Both the position numbers and the translations under genes were made by a program. This document shows positions 63,797 to 64,000 of a stretch of DNA of 64,000 bases, piece after piece (the stretch's first letter is position 1; every line of letters begins with the position of its first letter). Under the pieces are notes generated by a model, which searched no databases, was not told the DNA's origin, and worked only from the letters and a program-made list of their open reading frames with translations. The DNA comes from Lachnospiraceae bacterium (GTDB taxonomy: Bacteria > Bacillota > Clostridia > Lachnospirales > Lachnospiraceae): the NCBI GenBank assembly GCA_910575035.1, contig CAJTDL010000003.1, positions 62,001 to 126,000 on the forward strand, given 5' to 3'.

Positions 63797-64000
63797 TTAT
63801 TGGAGCAAGGACAATACGCCCTGTGTAGCCTGATTTGCCTGAGCCAGCATAGATTGCCCTGCCTGTGCAAGGATGTTATTCTTGCTGTATTCAACCATTT
63901 CAGACGCCATGTCAAGGTCGCGGATTCTGGATTCAGCTGCCTGTGTATTTTCTGCCACATTATCTAAGTTAGCAATTGTATGCTCCAATCTGTTCTGAAT
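63797..64000 (-). CDS. fliC: Flagellin, C-terminal part (runs out of the window)
   Basis: About 67 residues are visible and the frame stays open to the right edge. [53 protein letters not shown] is the conserved C-terminal D0/D1 helix of flagellin that packs in the filament core. It is the first gene of the unit whose later genes decorate flagellin. Confidence 0.97.
   Translation of the reverse strand: MQNRLEHTIANLDNVAENTQAAESRIRDLDMASEMVEYSKNNILAQAGQSMLAQANQATQGVLSLLQ

Overview
The window looks like a chromosomal segment of a motile, endospore-forming Firmicute of the Lachnospiraceae type. The evidence is the sporulation genes spoIVA and yqfC/yqfD, the SpoVB-like flippase, strong GGAGG ribosome sites, a flagellin gene, a CheR-B-Y-A-W chemotaxis operon and several small protein families typical of gut Clostridia (DUF6110, DUF6219 and DUF6142 types). 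Almost everything is on the minus strand; the exceptions are a retron-type reverse transcriptase fragment at the left edge, a LysR regulator and one glycosyltransferase. I saw no rRNA, tRNA, CRISPR array, insertion sequence or replication origin.

Left part (1-21.8 kb): a retron-type RT cut by the window edge and followed by a perfect 20-bp hairpin; leuCD with a divergent LysR gene; a stripped two-component pair (receiverless DNA-binding protein plus sensorless kinase); mutS; two flavoproteins; a metal-type operon (26-aa membrane peptide, DUF6110 protein, P-type ATPase with an altered transmembrane motif) behind a palindromic operator; a SpoVB/MurJ-like flippase; a DUF3048 lipoprotein; and the conserved block yqfC-yqfD-phoH-PgpH-like-ybeY.

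Middle (21.9-43 kb): MCP, cheW, cheA, cheY-like, cheB and cheR transcribed from a good promoter at 28.35 kb; a PAS-HK-Hpt kinase with an RpfG-like regulator whose HD motif is damaged; then housekeeping genes (RluA-type pseudouridine synthase, YgiQ, HAD phosphatase, M29 aminopeptidase, pyrE with three small membrane proteins), a secreted GH5 enzyme and spoIVA with a sigma-E-like promoter.

Right part (43-64 kb): malQ with a carbohydrate ABC transporter operon into which an unrecognised protein with six 11-residue Trp/His repeats is translationally coupled; a RelB/DinJ antitoxin followed by a YoeB-like toxin gene broken by two in-frame TGA codons; and an uninterrupted flagellin-glycosylation island (flagellin, Maf, two paralogous glycosyltransferases, PLP aminotransferase, two FkbM proteins, a cytidylyltransferase-PseG fusion, WbqC, ATP-grasp and NeuB). 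The island predicts a nonulosonic-acid flagellar glycan with extra ligase and methyl decorations. It and the repeat protein are the best candidates for undescribed biology.
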